In this document: positions 1 to 7,978 of the stretch, piece by piece
Numbering within the stretch: position 1 is the first letter of the stretch
Layout: each line of letters starts with the position of its first letter
NCBI GenBank assembly: GCA_013297675.1
Contig: JAAFHZ010000018.1
Coordinates: 1-47,417, forward strand
Source of the DNA: Synechococcales cyanobacterium bin59.metabat.ball.084
GTDB lineage: Bacteria > Cyanobacteriota > Cyanobacteriia > Cyanobacteriales > Chamaesiphonaceae
Direction of reading: 5' to 3'
DNA length: 47,417 nt
Notes under the pieces: model-generated
Database searches by the model: none
Seen by the model: only the letters and a program-made list of their open reading frames with translations
What the model was told of the DNA's origin: nothing
Position numbers and translations under genes: made by a program

Positions 1-66
1 GTCACTGGCGGTCAGTCCCCGGTTTTTGCTGGCCAGAATGCCCAGCAGATCTGTTTTGGCTGTCAT
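1..66 (-). CDS. PAP/fibrillin family protein, N-terminal fragment cut by the window edge
   Basis: The minus strand from 66 to the window edge reads MTAKTDLLGILASKNRGLTA and stays open. This resembles the N-terminus I remember for cyanobacterial PAP/fibrillin (plastid-lipid-associated) proteins, which begin with a Lys-x-x-Leu-Leu helix followed by K-N-R-G-L. Members bind lipids or lipophilic compounds at thylakoid or plastoglobule membranes. Only 22 residues are visible, so the call rests on that short match. The frame stays open upstream of this ATG into the peroxiredoxin gene, so an earlier start cannot be excluded, and no clear Shine-Dalgarno sequence precedes the ATG. The gene lies 158 bp downstream of the peroxiredoxin stop on the same strand. 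Confidence 0.5.
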   Translation of the reverse strand, partial: MTAKTDLLGILASKNRGLTASD

Positions 67-224
67 GTGGGTGGGTGCAGTATTGGCTAGGACAAGTATT
101 TGATCATAGACGAAATCGACGAGATACAATAATCTATCAAAATGACAGATATAGTCGTAATTATGGAAAAGTCCATGAGGTTTAAATTTAGGGATAGTGT
201 GAGGAATCGTGGTGCGCCCCAAAT

Positions 225-788
225 CTACAGCAATATAGCCGGTTTCCCTGGCTGCCAATCCACAGGGCAAACTTCCTGGGGGTGACGCTGAGTATGTTGA
301 ATTGCTTGCAAAATCCGCAGCGTTTCATCGACACTCCGCCCCACGCTAGAGCTATTAATACTGAGGTGCTGAATAATTCCCGCTGGATCGATGATAAATA
401 ATCCTCGTAAAGCAAAGCCTTGCTGGGGATCTAGTACCTGATAAGCCGTGCTGATTGCTCTGGTCAAATCCGAAACCAGCGGATAGGCTAGCTCACCGAC
501 TCCTCCCAGAGTTCGATCGGTTTGAATCCAGGCTAGATGACTGTATTGACTGTCGATCGAGATCCCCAACACAATCGTATCTAGGGCTTGAAATTCGGCG
601 TGTCGATCGCTAAAAGCCATCACTTCACTAGGGCAAACAAAGGTAAAATCTAATGGATAAAAAAACAGCACAACATATTGGCCACGATAACTAGCCAGCT
701 TTACTGTGCAAAACTCTTGGCCATACACTGCCGTAGCCGTAAAATCTGGAGCGGGCTGACCTGGGCACAGATAATTAGTTAAATTCAT
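225..788 (-). CDS. 2-Cys peroxiredoxin (AhpC/TSA family)
   Basis: This is a 187-residue thiol peroxidase of the typical 2-Cys Prx1/AhpC class, which reduces hydrogen peroxide and alkyl hydroperoxides with electrons from thioredoxin in the cytosol. The peroxidatic Cys52 lies in the motif DFTFVCPSE with Thr49 beside it. The conserved active-site Arg is near residue 128, and the resolving Cys174 is in EVCPVDW. The protein ends at residue 187 soon after the resolving Cys, in QPGKPAILL, and has no C-terminal Tyr-Phe helix. In eukaryotic homologues that helix makes the enzyme prone to overoxidation, so this one is probably the robust type. The ATG at 788 begins [16 protein letters not shown], the normal family N-terminus. 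It is divergent from the large gene at 1231. Confidence 0.96.
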   Translation of the reverse strand: MNLTNYLCPGQPAPDFTATAVYGQEFCTVKLASYRGQYVVLFFYPLDFTFVCPSEVMAFSDRHAEFQALDTIVLGISIDSQYSHLAWIQTDRTLGGVGELAYPLVSDLTRAISTAYQVLDPQQGFALRGLFIIDPAGIIQHLSINSSSVGRSVDETLRILQAIQHTQRHPQEVCPVDWQPGKPAILL

Positions 789-1230
789 ATTGTTGTGGCA
801 AAACGTAGAGCTATTAATATTTTCTCACAAACTAAGATTTTTACTAGGTCGAGATTAATAGCCAAAGAGATAGTAAAGACAATTGCTATACTACTCTCTT
901 GTTGACAAAATAGTTGCTCACGGTTTTATCGTGACCCTCATCACTACATTAAAAAGCAGAGATCACCAGGCAGTCCAAATAAACAGCAATTCTCTAATTA
1001 CAACCGTTGTAAGGCATATTTTGATCTGCGCAAAAAGTCTTGTTGCTTCTGGCATTTATTGACAATTCAATTCTCCTCGGATACTGTAAAGCCCTACGGA
1101 ATTCTAAACCACAAGCTTTTGGTTTACATCTTTTATTTGCAGTTATCACCTGATATGTAATTGCTTTGATTAGCTACCAATAGTTTTTTAAATCTTCGCA
1201 TCACAAAACATTAATAATTAAACTTATACT
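789..1230. promoter_or_regulatory. Divergent intergenic region between peroxiredoxin and the DUF4347 protein
   Basis: This is 442 bp with no supportable gene, and it must carry the promoters of both flanking divergent genes. A TTGACA hexamer lies at 902-907, but the hexamer 17 bp downstream (TTTATC) is a poor -10, so I do not call a promoter. A 7-bp inverted repeat, TAAACCA (1105-1111) and TGGTTTA (1120-1126), encloses a HindIII-type palindrome. It could be an operator or a leader hairpin for the gene at 1231. Confidence 0.4.
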
Positions 1231-4200
1231 ATGATTTGGGTAGACAACTCAACAAATTCTCCTTCCCTTGAACTACCGTTGAGTTCAAGTTCAAGTCAAT
1301 CAACAAATATATTTCCAGATCTCGCTACTTCTGTTCGATCGATCGCTTTTATCGATTCTCATGTTGCCGACTTTGCCACAATCATCGCCAACACCACAGC
1401 AGATATTACCGTTCTGCTCGACCCCACCCAAGATGGAGTGGCTCAAATCACCAGCATTCTTAGTCATTACCAAAACCTGACGGCAGTTGAAATAGTCTCC
1501 CATGGCAACACTGGCGAAATTCAATTAGGCAAAAATGCCCTCAATGCTAATTCCCTGTCTCAACATGCTGCTGAGTTACAACGATGGAATAAATCTTTAG
1601 CAGCAGGAGCAGATATTTTGCTTTATGGCTGCTATGTTGCTGCCGGAACAGCAGGGCAAACCTTTATCCAAGACCTGAGCAGCCTTACTGGAGCCGATGT
1701 CGCAGCCTCTAATAACCTGACCGGCCATGCCGCTCAAGGTGGAGACTGGCAATTAGAATATGCCACTGGCCAAATAGAAACCGCGACACCTTTTAGCAAT
1801 TTTTTGACCAGTACCTATCAAGAAACACTGCAAAGCATCTTCACCACCCAAACCCCCGATAACCCCAACCAGAGCGATGGAGTCGGGGCGGCTGGCGACT
1901 ATGAGCTAGGGACAGAGTTTATTAGTGCCAAAGCAGGTAAGATTGATGCTATTCGCTATTACAAGGCTCCCAGCGAAACAGGCAGCCATACTGGTAAGAT
2001 TTGGTCAAGCACGGGAACTTTACTAGGCAGCGTGGTCTTTGCCAACGAGACAGCCTCGGGCTGGCAACAGCAGGCTCTGACTACGCCTATCAATATTGCA
2101 GCCAATACAACCTATGTGGTTTCGGTGAATGCCAATAGCTATTTTGCGGTTTCGGGTAACGCGATCGCTACTACCATTACTAACGGTGATCTCAGCGCAG
2201 TTGCCGATGGTAGTAACGGAGTCTACAACCCTACCCCCAACTCTTTCCCTACATCATCTAATAACAGCAATTACTTTCGCGATATTGTTTTTACTCCCAA
2301 CGCTGTAGTTAATCCTCCTGCTAACAAACCGGGCGTTGTTACCATCACTGGAGCCAATACCCAACAACAAACCCTCACCGCTAACGTGATTGATACCGAT
2401 GGGCTTAATGGGGTTACTATCAACTATCAATGGCAACAGAGTGTTGATGGTATTACTTGGAATAATATTGCTGGGTCTACCAGCAAAACCTTAACATTAG
2501 GCCAAGATCAGGTTAATAAAAGAGTGCGGGCTACCGCTACTTACACCGATGCTTTAGGCACCAGAGAAAATCCCCTAAGTGCCGCTACTGCCGCCATAGC
2601 TAATGTCAACGATATCGGCAAAGTCATTCTTAAAGGGAGTGCCACCGTTGGTCGTACCCTGACAGAGACAGTTTTAGATGCTGATGGATTGAATGGAGTG
2701 ACTATTAACTATCGATGGCAACAGAGTACCAATGGCATCACTTGGTCAAACATTGCCGGAGCAGCATCTAAATCTTTAGCCCTTACCAACAGCTTACTGG
2801 GTAAGCAAGTCCGGGTGCGTACTACTTACACCGATGCTTTGGGAGCAAAAGAAAACATTGTTAGCACTGGTACCACTATTACTGCTCAGAATGAGATCGT
2901 CTTAGAAAATCAAAAAACTGGTACCACCGATTGGCAAATTGGCGGTACAAATTTTGCTACCAACAACGAGATCGCTGGCTATGGTGATGCCTCTAGTATC
3001 AATAAGGGTCAAGCCTTAAACCTGAAAGTCTCTTTGGCACAAGCGGGCACATACAACCTAGATGTCTACCGGCTCGGCTACTACGGTGGAACAGGTGGCA
3101 GATTGATTTCTAGTGTTGCTGGTTTAAACGGCGGGACTCAGGCCGCACCAACGATCGATCCCACCACTCGTTTAGTAGAAGCCAAATGGAACACCTCCTA
3201 CACCTTACAAACAGCCGCAGATTGGACTACTGGTTTATATCTAGCTAAGTTGACCGATAGCGTTACGGGCAAGCAAAGCTATGTAGAATTTGTGGTGAGA
3301 GACGACAATCGCCCCGCCGAAATTGGTTTCCAAGAGGCCAACAACACCAAAGCAGCTTACAATAACTACGGCGGCTATAGCTCCTACGCTTTCAACAGTA
3401 TTAATGGTGAACGAGCCTACAAAGTTTCTTTCGATCGGCCTTTGTCTCCTACCACCCAAGGCTTTTTAGCCTGGGAATACCAGGCAGCGAGCTGGGCAGA
3501 AGCCCAGGGCTATGACATCTCTTATTATGCCAACACCGATGTTCAAACCAACCCATTCCAGTTGTACTCGCAAAATGCTTTTCTTTCGGTAGGACATGAT
3601 GAATATTGGTCACTAGAGATGCGTAATAGTATTGAGCAAGCCCGTGATCATGGCATCAATTTAGCTTTCTTCTCAGCCAACTCAGCTTACTGGCGAGTGC
3701 GCTACGAGCCATCTACCACTGGTCAAGCTAATCGAGTGTTAGCAATTTATAAAGATGATTGGAATCTTGATCCGATCGCTCAACAAGATAGCTCTCAAGC
3801 TACTACTCGATTCCGCAGTACTCAGGTTAATCGGCCAGAAAATGCTCTCTTGGGAGTAATGTATGTAGGCCAAACTAGCGATGTTACTGGCGGTTTTGAT
3901 TTTGTAGTTAGCAATGCTGCCGACCCTTACTACGCGGGTACTGGGCTAAATAATGGCGATCGGATTCCCGGCTTGGTTGGATACGAATGGGATGGTGTCG
4001 TGAACAATGGTTTAACTCCATCTGGCCTCGTGGTGCTTTCTTCGTCACCAGCAAACCCCGATGCTGGCGTTGGGCCGGGTCTCCCGATAGGCACTCCTAC
4101 TAATGTTTCTAATGCGGTGCGCTATACGGCAGCCAGCGGAGCAAAGGTCTTTGCTAGCGGCTCTATTCAATGGGTCTGGGGCTTAAATGGTTCACTGACT

Positions 4201-4293
4201 CCGAATCCTCGGCCAAATTCATTAGCACAAAAAATCGCTACCAATGTGTTTGCCGATTTAGGTGCCCAAGCCCGCACTCCAACTACTCTCTAG
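1231..4293 (+). CDS. Large multidomain protein: DUF4347, DUF4082, two Ig-like repeats, N,N-dimethylformamidase-like C-terminus
   Basis: The product has 1020 residues. Residues about 36-195 form a DUF4347 domain, with a Ser-His-Gly motif at His91 and Tyr-Gly-Cys at Cys134. Residues about 203-355 look like DUF4082 (TTQTPDNPNQSDG, ELGTEF, YYKAPSETG). Two Ig/cadherin-like repeats follow at about 369-455 and 464-547. The last 450 residues resemble the large (beta) subunit domain of N,N-dimethylformamidase, with the signature VGHDEYWSLEMRN near residue 788, and motifs VYRLGYYGG and SANSAYWRVRYEP. No signal peptide is seen, which is common in cyanobacterial DUF4347 proteins. An extracellular or surface role is likely but inferred. 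Catalytic activity on formamides is not implied; this C-terminal family is widespread in secreted proteins of unknown function. The gene is single and convergent with the glycosyltransferase at 4329. Confidence 0.88.
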   Translation: MIWVDNSTNSPSLELPLSSSSSQSTNIFPDLATSVRSIAFIDSHVADFATIIANTTADITVLLDPTQDGVAQITSILSHYQNLTAVEIVSHGNTGEIQLGKNALNANSLSQHAAELQRWNKSLAAGADILLYGCYVAAGTAGQTFIQDLSSLTGADVAASNNLTGHAAQGGDWQLEYATGQIETATPFSNFLTSTYQETLQSIFTTQTPDNPNQSDGVGAAGDYELGTEFISAKAGKIDAIRYYKAPSETGSHTGKIWSSTGTLLGSVVFANETASGWQQQALTTPINIAANTTYVVSVNANSYFAVSGNAIATTITNGDLSAVADGSNGVYNPTPNSFPTSSNNSNYFRDIVFTPNAVVNPPANKPGVVTITGANTQQQTLTANVIDTDGLNGVTINYQWQQSVDGITWNNIAGSTSKTLTLGQDQVNKRVRATATYTDALGTRENPLSAATAAIANVNDIGKVILKGSATVGRTLTETVLDADGLNGVTINYRWQQSTNGITWSNIAGAASKSLALTNSLLGKQVRVRTTYTDALGAKENIVSTGTTITAQNEIVLENQKTGTTDWQIGGTNFATNNEIAGYGDASSINKGQALNLKVSLAQAGTYNLDVYRLGYYGGTGGRLISSVAGLNGGTQAAPTIDPTTRLVEAKWNTSYTLQTAADWTTGLYLAKLTDSVTGKQSYVEFVVRDDNRPAEIGFQEANNTKAAYNNYGGYSSYAFNSINGERAYKVSFDRPLSPTTQGFLAWEYQAASWAEAQGYDISYYANTDVQTNPFQLYSQNAFLSVGHDEYWSLEMRNSIEQARDHGINLAFFSANSAYWRVRYEPSTTGQANRVLAIYKDDWNLDPIAQQDSSQATTRFRSTQVNRPENALLGVMYVGQTSDVTGGFDFVVSNAADPYYAGTGLNNGDRIPGLVGYEWDGVVNNGLTPSGLVVLSSSPANPDAGVGPGLPIGTPTNVSNAVRYTAASGAKVFASGSIQWVWGLNGSLTPNPRPNSLAQKIATNVFADLGAQARTPTTL
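2335..2871 (+). repeat. Two tandem Ig-like repeat units inside the DUF4347 protein
   Basis: Unit 1 covers 2335-2595 and unit 2 covers 2620-2871. Both encode D(T/A)DGLNGVTINY, WQQS-x-x-GITW, NIAG and TYTDALG in the same order and spacing, so they arose by intragenic duplication. Such repeats usually act as stalks in surface proteins. Confidence 0.85.
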
Positions 4294-4300
4294 ACCTGAT

Positions 4301-4325
4301 AGCTCCCAATTTTACGTTGGGAGCT
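4301..4325. terminator. Hairpin between two convergent genes
   Basis: AGCTCCCAA at 4301-4309 and TTGGGAGCT at 4317-4325 form a perfect 9-bp stem with a 7-nt loop. The hairpin lies 8 bp after the stop of the plus-strand gene and 4 bp from the stop of the minus-strand glycosyltransferase. No T-run follows on either strand, so strength as an intrinsic terminator is uncertain, but position suggests a shared bidirectional terminator. Confidence 0.5.
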
Positions 4326-4328
4326 GGG

Positions 4329-5435
4329 CTAAACGCCTTTGGCCGCAATTGCCTGATGATAAATATTTACAGTGTGAGCGGCAATATTTTTCCAGTTCAA
4401 ATCTTGTTGACAGCGTTCACGCGCAGCAAGCCGAAGACTTTGCTGCAAAGAAGCATCACTCAATAACCGAATTACTGCATCAGCTAAAGCTTGACTGTCG
4501 CCAGGTGGCACCAGCAAGCCGTCTTTTTCTGGTTGAACGACTTCTTGCAGTCCCCCGATCGCTGAGGCTATCACTAGTTTCCCCATCCCATAAGCTAATG
4601 ATACTACCCCGCTCTGGGAAGCTTCAATATATGGTAGAACCACAACTTTGCTCCGGTGAAAGATACTAGCAACCATTTCTGCTGAAATAAACTCATTTAT
4701 TATTTCGATGTTTGGCTGTTGAGTGCCTACCGGGAAATATTCCTTTAAATCTTCGCCTTTGCCTGCAATGATTAACTTGATTTCTGGCAACTTATTAGCA
4801 ATTAACGGCATTGCTGCTAATAGATACTTCAAGCCCTTATAAGGCCAAACCCTACCAAAAAACAGTAAGGTAAAAGGCTCTTCTTTAATGCCATGACTCT
4901 GAAAACGACGCTGATACAGACTGCCTATTTCACCGTGAGGCAAAACATTAACTCGGTGCTCTGGCAATCTGAACTTTTGTTGCAGAGTTTGTTTTAATAA
5001 TTCGGCGTGAACAATGATTTGCTGAGATTTATAGAAGGCAATGCGCTTAGTATAGTCTGCGCCAAAAATATTCTGCCGATCGCCTGGGTGCCGAAATATG
5101 TCATGAACTGTTGTCACTAAAGGAGGCATGTTGCTGAGCAACAGCGTCAAGTCATACCAGGGATCATTGGTTTCTTGGACATGCAGGACATCAGGCTGTA
5201 GATCCGCAATGATTTTTTTCATCTCCAGCAGTGCACGAAAATTCCCTAAACTGCGTATTCTGGGCTTTTCAAAGCTAATCACCCGCACATTATCATTTAA
5301 AGAGTCTTGGCAAAATACAGCGACTTTCTGGGGTTGAATTAATGTCAGATCAACTATGTTTGCCAGAGCGTTAGCTAGCCCAGTTGTGTAATCTTCAAAG
5401 CAAAAATGCACTAAAGCAACTTTGAGTTTCTTCAT
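4329..5435 (-). CDS. Glycosyltransferase family 4 (GT4)
   Basis: This is a 368-residue retaining GT-B glycosyltransferase that would add a sugar from a nucleotide donor to a lipid-linked or polysaccharide acceptor at the cytoplasmic membrane face. The N-terminal half has VLHVQETNDPW and TTVHDIFRHPGD. The C-terminal donor-binding half has LLFFGRVWPYKGLKYLLAAM and PYIEASQSGVVSLAYGMGK (the E-x7-E-like region), followed by VASAIGG-type and DGLLVPPGD motifs. Its start overlaps the stop of the upstream GT2 gene by 4 nt (5432-5435), so the two are translationally coupled. It is the last gene of the 25 kb glycoconjugate block. Sugar and acceptor cannot be told from sequence. Confidence 0.93.
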   Translation of the reverse strand: MKKLKVALVHFCFEDYTTGLANALANIVDLTLIQPQKVAVFCQDSLNDNVRVISFEKPRIRSLGNFRALLEMKKIIADLQPDVLHVQETNDPWYDLTLLLSNMPPLVTTVHDIFRHPGDRQNIFGADYTKRIAFYKSQQIIVHAELLKQTLQQKFRLPEHRVNVLPHGEIGSLYQRRFQSHGIKEEPFTLLFFGRVWPYKGLKYLLAAMPLIANKLPEIKLIIAGKGEDLKEYFPVGTQQPNIEIINEFISAEMVASIFHRSKVVVLPYIEASQSGVVSLAYGMGKLVIASAIGGLQEVVQPEKDGLLVPPGDSQALADAVIRLLSDASLQQSLRLAARERCQQDLNWKNIAAHTVNIYHQAIAAKGV

Positions 5436-6394
5436 ATTGATTTATCTTGGTTTTCCTTGCTTTTCAAAAGAAGACGCAATTTTTGCCGCAGCTCTTGAGG
5501 TACTATCCACATTATCACATATAAGAAAATATCAAATATGCGGGGTTTGCCCAGACTCAAGGCTTCCCATAAAATGGGCAAAAATGCTGGCCAGTCTCTT
5601 TCTGCTGATGCCGTTGGCCCTACTACTGCAATCATGAAACCAGCATAGGCTTGAGGACTAATTAGCTCACGTACCGATCGAATCCAACTTAAAGAATATT
5701 TCCAGTCATTAACATTGCTTAAACTTTGGCGCTTTTTGCTATACATTACGTTGACGATCGCCATTGGCTCAGAGACAAACTCGATCCCTACATCCAATTC
5801 TTGACTAGCCCGCACCAACCAATCGAGGTCTTCATGGCGGGGGAGATTTTGGCTAAAAGGAATTTTTTCGAGTAACGCTTTTTTGGCCAAAATAGTCGGA
5901 GTAACAATAAAAGCCTCACCTAAAAATAGCGACTCTCGGATAAATAAATACTCCGGTATCGAAGCATTGGCCGTCGGCAATCTGGTAGGCCAAATAAAGT
6001 CGCCGTTAGTGGTATGGGCAATAAAGCGACTAGATATAATCGGCGAGCCATAAGCCGATCGATGTGCTATCTCTAACTGTCGCTCAAGTTTTAAGGGCAG
6101 CCATTCATCATCGTCATCTAAAAAAGCAATCCAGGTGCCAGTAGCTGCTTTAATTCCCGTGTTTCTGGCACATGCCGGACCAACGTTAGCAGCTAACTCC
6201 ATCACGATCAAACGAGGATCAACAATTAGTTGTAGGGCATCGACAGTGGCTTGATCTGGCCCATCGATCACTACAATTATCTCCAGGAATTCCATGGTTT
6301 GTGCTAGCGCACTTTGCACCGCTCGACTCACCAGTTGGGGGCGATGGAGTGAGGGAATAATCACACTGACAAGTTCTGGTGCCGAGCTATTCAT
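5432..6394 (-). CDS. Glycosyltransferase family 2 (GT2)
   Basis: This is a 320-residue inverting GT-A enzyme. The nucleotide-sugar site is recognisable from VSVIIPSLHRPQLVSRAVQS at the N-terminus, VVIDGPDQAT, the CARNTGIKAATGTWIAFLDD stretch carrying the metal-binding acidic cluster DDDD, and RHEDLDWLVRAS with the probable catalytic base. The C-terminal part contains a hydrophobic stretch (FDIFLYVIMWIVPQ) that may associate with the membrane. It is coupled by a 4-nt overlap to the GT4 gene downstream and follows the flippase gene by 59 bp. The role is elongation or decoration of a lipid-linked repeat unit; the sugar is unknown. Confidence 0.93.
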   Translation of the reverse strand: MNSSAPELVSVIIPSLHRPQLVSRAVQSALAQTMEFLEIIVVIDGPDQATVDALQLIVDPRLIVMELAANVGPACARNTGIKAATGTWIAFLDDDDEWLPLKLERQLEIAHRSAYGSPIISSRFIAHTTNGDFIWPTRLPTANASIPEYLFIRESLFLGEAFIVTPTILAKKALLEKIPFSQNLPRHEDLDWLVRASQELDVGIEFVSEPMAIVNVMYSKKRQSLSNVNDWKYSLSWIRSVRELISPQAYAGFMIAVVGPTASAERDWPAFLPILWEALSLGKPRIFDIFLYVIMWIVPQELRQKLRLLLKSKENQDKSI

Positions 6395-6453
6395 AAAAGC
6401 AATCCACGTTTATAAACTAAATTTTATCCGTTCGCCAAGATTAATCAATACAA

Positions 6454-7890
6454 TCATTTAATTCTTGATATTTTTTTGTAGACATATGCTAATCCTCCTA
6501 GTTTTTGTAGGGTGATTGATGAAATTAAAATAGTATAAGCAAAAACAGCTAAAGCTATTTGAGGTAAAAGCTCTAGATTCATTCTCTGAAGTAGCAAGAA
6601 GACTATCAGCATCAAACTACTAACCAACAACGGCAGCCGGAATATTTTCAGCAGCCGAATAGGGAATATTCTGCTGTGTACGGTGTACGCTAACACCGAG
6701 AAGCTGCTCATACTCATGATCAAACCCATGAATGCTGCACCCAGCAATTTGTATTCAGCGATCAGCAAGATACCCGCTAAACTACCAATTACAGTAGTAA
6801 TTGATACTTCTAAAAGATTGAATTTCTCCAATCCATTAGATATCAAAACGTAGCTGCAAACCTGGGAAAAAGTCAATGTCACAATTGCCACTGATGCAAT
6901 ATCGAGAATAATACCAGCTTCAGCAAAACTGGGTTTTTGATAAATAAACAGCAATAGCTCACTGCCATGAAAAAGAATACCAATCAAGAATGGTAAGCCC
7001 ATACATAGCAAAATATTAATGATATGCTCTGCTTCTTGCTGCTGCTGCTCTTTACCCAAAGCAGCAGCCTTCGACATTCTAGGAAATGCAGCTAAGGTCA
7101 GACTATTAGAAACAATGAAAAATGGTTGAATTAGCTGCATGACTGAGCCATAGACCCCCACTAAAATCTCGTTGCCTAACAGCGATAAAATCAGGACATC
7201 TACTTTAGCTGCGACTATACCCATGCCTTCGATCGCTACCAGCGTTTGTACAGCTTTGATGGTATTCCACATAAACTCTCGATCGATCTGCCATTTTGGC
7301 TGCACTATCCTAATAATTAGCACCCATTCAATCGCTAAAATAATAGCTTCAGAAGCGGCAATGACCAAGGCTAAATGCTCCACATTATGAGTCACTGGCA
7401 TCATCCAGATCATGACTAATAAGCGGGCAATGTAGATTGGCACGGTGGAGAAAGCAATTAAATGCATCTTCTCTTGAGCTTGGAAAATTGATTCGGTAAT
7501 ATTAGAAAGAGAAAATGGAATAACCGTTAAGCCCAAAATGTAACAGACATAAGATGTGTCTGCATTATATGGCAATATATATACGACTATCGCTAAGGCA
7601 ATATAGCCGACAAGGCTGAAAAACAACTGCAACAGAGTACCGCTAATTAAATATACCGCAGTTGATTCTGGACTACGAGCGATTTCTCTAGTAAATAGAG
7701 TCTTAAATCCTTGAGATGAAAGATTAACAAAAATATTGTAGTAGCTAACAGCTAACAAATATTGGCCTAAAGAATATGCTCCCAAAGTCCGGGCGATCGC
7801 CGCACTCAACAAAAAAGTGGCGATGCCTTGAGTCAATTTATTGACCAGCATCGATAGCGAATTACTGAAAATTTTATTTTTCTGTGACAT
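6454..7890 (-). CDS. MOP-superfamily polysaccharide flippase (Wzx-like)
   Basis: The 478-residue protein is very hydrophobic, with about twelve to fourteen predicted membrane segments. It opens with the Wzx/polysaccharide-synthase pattern NSLSMLVNKLTQGIATFLLS followed by ARTLGAYSLGQYLLAVSYY. Wzx-type flippases move undecaprenyl-linked repeat units from the cytoplasmic to the periplasmic face. The position between the NRPS gene and two glycosyltransferases fits export of the glycoconjugate made by this locus. A related transporter that exports the NRPS product itself is an alternative, because MOP transporters are sometimes linked to peptide pathways. Together with the ligase/polymerase at 26558 and the chain-length protein at 28026 it completes a Wzx/Wzy-type set. 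Confidence 0.92.
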   Translation of the reverse strand: MSQKNKIFSNSLSMLVNKLTQGIATFLLSAAIARTLGAYSLGQYLLAVSYYNIFVNLSSQGFKTLFTREIARSPESTAVYLISGTLLQLFFSLVGYIALAIVVYILPYNADTSYVCYILGLTVIPFSLSNITESIFQAQEKMHLIAFSTVPIYIARLLVMIWMMPVTHNVEHLALVIAASEAIILAIEWVLIIRIVQPKWQIDREFMWNTIKAVQTLVAIEGMGIVAAKVDVLILSLLGNEILVGVYGSVMQLIQPFFIVSNSLTLAAFPRMSKAAALGKEQQQQEAEHIINILLCMGLPFLIGILFHGSELLLFIYQKPSFAEAGIILDIASVAIVTLTFSQVCSYVLISNGLEKFNLLEVSITTVIGSLAGILLIAEYKLLGAAFMGLIMSMSSFSVLAYTVHSRIFPIRLLKIFRLPLLVSSLMLIVFLLLQRMNLELLPQIALAVFAYTILISSITLQKLGGLAYVYKKISRIK

Positions 7891-7978
7891 TGATAAATGG
7901 TCTTGTAAAACCTGATTTTATGGCTCAATAGTGGTAGCTGAATTTAGATCGGTATCCGCGAAAATCTGGCAGTTAAAA

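Noticed and set aside
902-930. Possible sigma-70 promoter with TTGACA and 17-bp spacer
   Set aside because: The -10 hexamer TTTATC is too poor to call without transcription data.
4262-4669. Plus-strand frames over the GT4 3' end
   Set aside because: They are antisense to a well-supported glycosyltransferase gene and have no family match.
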